This document shows, piece by piece, positions 4,758 to 5,841 of a DNA stretch of 5,841 nt. This stretch comes from Candidatus Saccharimonadota bacterium (GTDB taxonomy: Bacteria > Patescibacteriota > Saccharimonadia > UBA4664): assembly GCA_029237755.1 (NCBI GenBank), contig JAQZBT010000055.1, forward strand, positions 1 to 5,841, written 5' to 3'. How positions within the stretch are numbered: the first letter of the stretch is position 1; the number at the start of each line of letters is the position of its first letter. The translations under genes and the position numbers were made by a program. The notes beneath the pieces are model-generated. The model was not told the origin of the DNA. It saw only the letters and a program-made list of their open reading frames with translations, and did not search any database.

Positions 4758-4781
4758 CCGCTTCAAACCGTTTATCTTTTG

Positions 4782-4811
4782 TTGGCGGCACGTGTTCCGT
4801 ACTGCTATAAT
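4782..4811 (+). promoter_or_regulatory. extended -10 promoter for the envelope-protein gene pair
   Basis: A consensus TATAAT (4806-4811) preceded by TG-C (4803-4805) forms a perfect extended -10. TTGGCG (4782-4787) is a fair -35 at 18 bp. Start near 4818, giving a leader of about 37 nt. The best Shine-Dalgarno, AGGAG (4836-4840), is rather far (14 nt) from the ATG at 4855. Confidence 0.75.
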
Positions 4812-4854
4812 CATAAGCAATTTATCGGGGTGAGCAGGAGCTTTTCAGGCCCTC

Positions 4855-5676
4855 ATGAGACTACGCAGTAGGATCGGGTTGATCGCAGCAGTGATGCTGG
4901 CGTTGAGTATATCGGCGCCCGCTCTGGCTAGTTTGTCCCAGGGCTTCGCCACCAAGACCCCCATCGCGTCCGGCAGCCTGGTGTCCCTCGACGCCAAGTC
5001 CAGCGGCTCCGTGCTGGTAGCCGATCTCAACAACATCAACAACCTCTTCGGCGTCGTGGTTCCGCCGGCCTCCGCTTCGATTTCATTGTCCGGCTCCGGA
5101 TCGGGCCAAGTCCAAGTCGTTACTTCCGGCACCGCCAGTGTCCTCGTCTCCACCGCCGGCGGCGATATCAAGGTCGGTGACTACATCACCGTGTCGGCGA
5201 TCGCAGGCGTCGGCCAGAAGGTTACGGACAGCAGCTCCAAGGTCGTCGGTACTGCGCAGACCGACTTCAACGGCAGCGGCGAAGGCGTCACCAAGCGCAG
5301 CATCGAAGACGCCTCCGGCAAGAAGAAGGAGGTCGCTATCGGCCAGATACCGGTCGTCATCGGCGTCTCCACCTATACCTCCACCGACGGCAAGCAAAAC
5401 TACGTGGTTCCCAACTGGCTGCAGAACCTGTCCAACACGCTGGCCGGTAAGGACGTTTCACCGATCCGCATCGTCATCGCCGGCATCATTCTCTTTATCG
5501 CTCTCACCAGTGTCACCGTCCTGCTCTACTCGGCTGTCCGCAACAGCATCATCTCGATCGGCCGCAACCCGCTCTCCAAGTCTTCCGTCCTCGGAGGCCT
5601 CATGCAGGTCATCGGTATAGCCGGCGGGATAATGCTGCTGACGGCGGGTGCAATCTACATGGTGATATCGAGGTAA
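4855..5676 (+). CDS. secreted/membrane-anchored protein with beta-rich ectodomain and C-terminal transmembrane pair
   Basis: A 273-residue protein. It has a signal peptide (basic MRLRSR, hydrophobic core 8-20, likely cleavage after ALA at 23-25). The ectodomain (26-200) is rich in Ser, Gly, Val and Thr; GSLVSLDAKSSGSVLVAD (40-57), NLFGVVV (63-69) and VGDYITVSAIAGVGQKV (107-123) look like short beta strands typical of small surface barrels. Two transmembrane helices follow (about 203-226 and 247-271), joined by the basic polar loop RNSIISIGRNPLSKSS (229-244). I recall similar proteins in Saccharibacteria, but no function is established. The signal peptide plus a helix pair resembles VirB2-type pilin topology, yet the large ectodomain does not; I treat this only as an analogy. 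The next gene starts 3 bases after the stop. Confidence 0.85.
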   Translation: MRLRSRIGLIAAVMLALSISAPALASLSQGFATKTPIASGSLVSLDAKSSGSVLVADLNNINNLFGVVVPPASASISLSGSGSGQVQVVTSGTASVLVSTAGGDIKVGDYITVSAIAGVGQKVTDSSSKVVGTAQTDFNGSGEGVTKRSIEDASGKKKEVAIGQIPVVIGVSTYTSTDGKQNYVVPNWLQNLSNTLAGKDVSPIRIVIAGIILFIALTSVTVLLYSAVRNSIISIGRNPLSKSSVLGGLMQVIGIAGGIMLLTAGAIYMVISR

Positions 5677-5678
5677 AT

Positions 5679-5841
5679 GTGGAAGTAATCATATTAGTAG
5701 GACTCATTGTGATGCTGGCGGTAGTCGTCATCGTCCAGAGTCTCCAGCTGAAAAAGGCCAAAGTCACGCAAGCGCAGATGCAGGCCCAGCCTAAGCCGAT
5801 TAAGATCAACGAGCCGACCGCCGCCGAACTCGAAGCCAAGC
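5679..5841 (+). CDS. single-pass membrane protein, N-terminal part (runs off window)
   Basis: 54 codons are visible. From GTG the protein starts with a hydrophobic segment (about residues 3-19, EVIILVGLIVMLAVVVIVQ), followed by a basic stretch (LKKAK), a Gln/Pro-rich linker and KPIKINEPTAAELEAK. GAGG (5670-5673) lies five bases upstream and overlaps the previous stop, so coupling is likely. An ATG at 5677 in another frame meets a stop after three codons and is not used; an in-frame ATG at 5712 would cut the membrane helix in half. The helix plus charged linker could precede a large cytoplasmic or periplasmic domain outside the window. Function not recognised. Confidence 0.75.
   Translation, partial: MEVIILVGLIVMLAVVVIVQSLQLKKAKVTQAQMQAQPKPIKINEPTAAELEAK

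Noticed and set aside
4740..4758. GTGGA / TCCAC inverted repeat in the divergent promoter region
   Set aside because: Only 5 bp with a 9-base loop, and it overlaps the -35 TGGACA; probably chance.
5541..5600. RNP-containing polar loop reminiscent of rotary ATPase c subunits
   Set aside because: No carboxylate in the second helix at the ion-binding position, and there is a large ectodomain; resemblance is limited to a short loop.
1..5841. CRISPR array, insertion sequence, defence island
   Set aside because: No regularly spaced direct repeats, no transposase-like protein and no nuclease, helicase or reverse-transcriptase motifs were seen.

Overview
The window looks like a piece of chromosome from a GC-rich member of the Candidate Phyla Radiation (Patescibacteria), most likely a Saccharibacteria (TM7) relative. 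This rests on family recognition by memory and is inference: small unnamed membrane proteins, a compact RRM RNA-binding protein, a short membrane protein with a YFGK / LHGPED / VLFWENL core, and a signal-peptide protein ending in a transmembrane pair around RNSIISIGRNPLS. One gene (the nucleotidyltransferase) ends in TGA and all reading frames are clean under the standard code, which argues against the TGA=Gly code of Gracilibacteria/SR1. Genes are tightly packed, with one-base stop/start overlaps and clear Shine-Dalgarno sites.

Left part (1-1441, minus strand): a PGPGW-type small membrane protein, an AI-2E/PerM-family transporter and the first 18 codons of a probable NUDIX hydrolase lie head to tail. 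The last two are joined by a TAGTG overlap. A 27-bp spacer carrying an inverted repeat separates them from a plus-strand pair of unrecognised membrane proteins (1469-2610, joined by TAATG). That pair is followed by an RRM protein gene (2714-2977) with its own strong promoter, a structured leader and a textbook terminator.

Middle (2978-4183): between the RRM terminator and the next gene lies about 170 bp of structured DNA. It holds a minus-strand intrinsic terminator, a second hairpin abutting it and a plausible minus-strand promoter, which together look like a ~70-nt small RNA. A large hairpin and a 16-bp perfect palindrome follow. Next is a minus-strand nucleotidyltransferase (Pol-beta-like fold) with its own promoter, bounded upstream by a bidirectional terminator, so it forms a self-contained transcription unit.

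Right part (4184-5841): two divergent units share a promoter region at 4709-4854. On the left is the minus-strand YFGK-type membrane protein. On the right is a plus-strand signal-peptide protein with a C-terminal transmembrane pair, followed closely by a single-pass membrane protein that runs off the window. The right-hand genes may be the head of an envelope-apparatus locus, but that cannot be shown here.

No tRNA, rRNA, CRISPR array, insertion sequence or recognisable defence system was seen. The most interesting material is non-coding: the candidate small RNA at 3038-3106 and the RRM leader, in which one strand has two mutually exclusive partners around the ribosome binding site.
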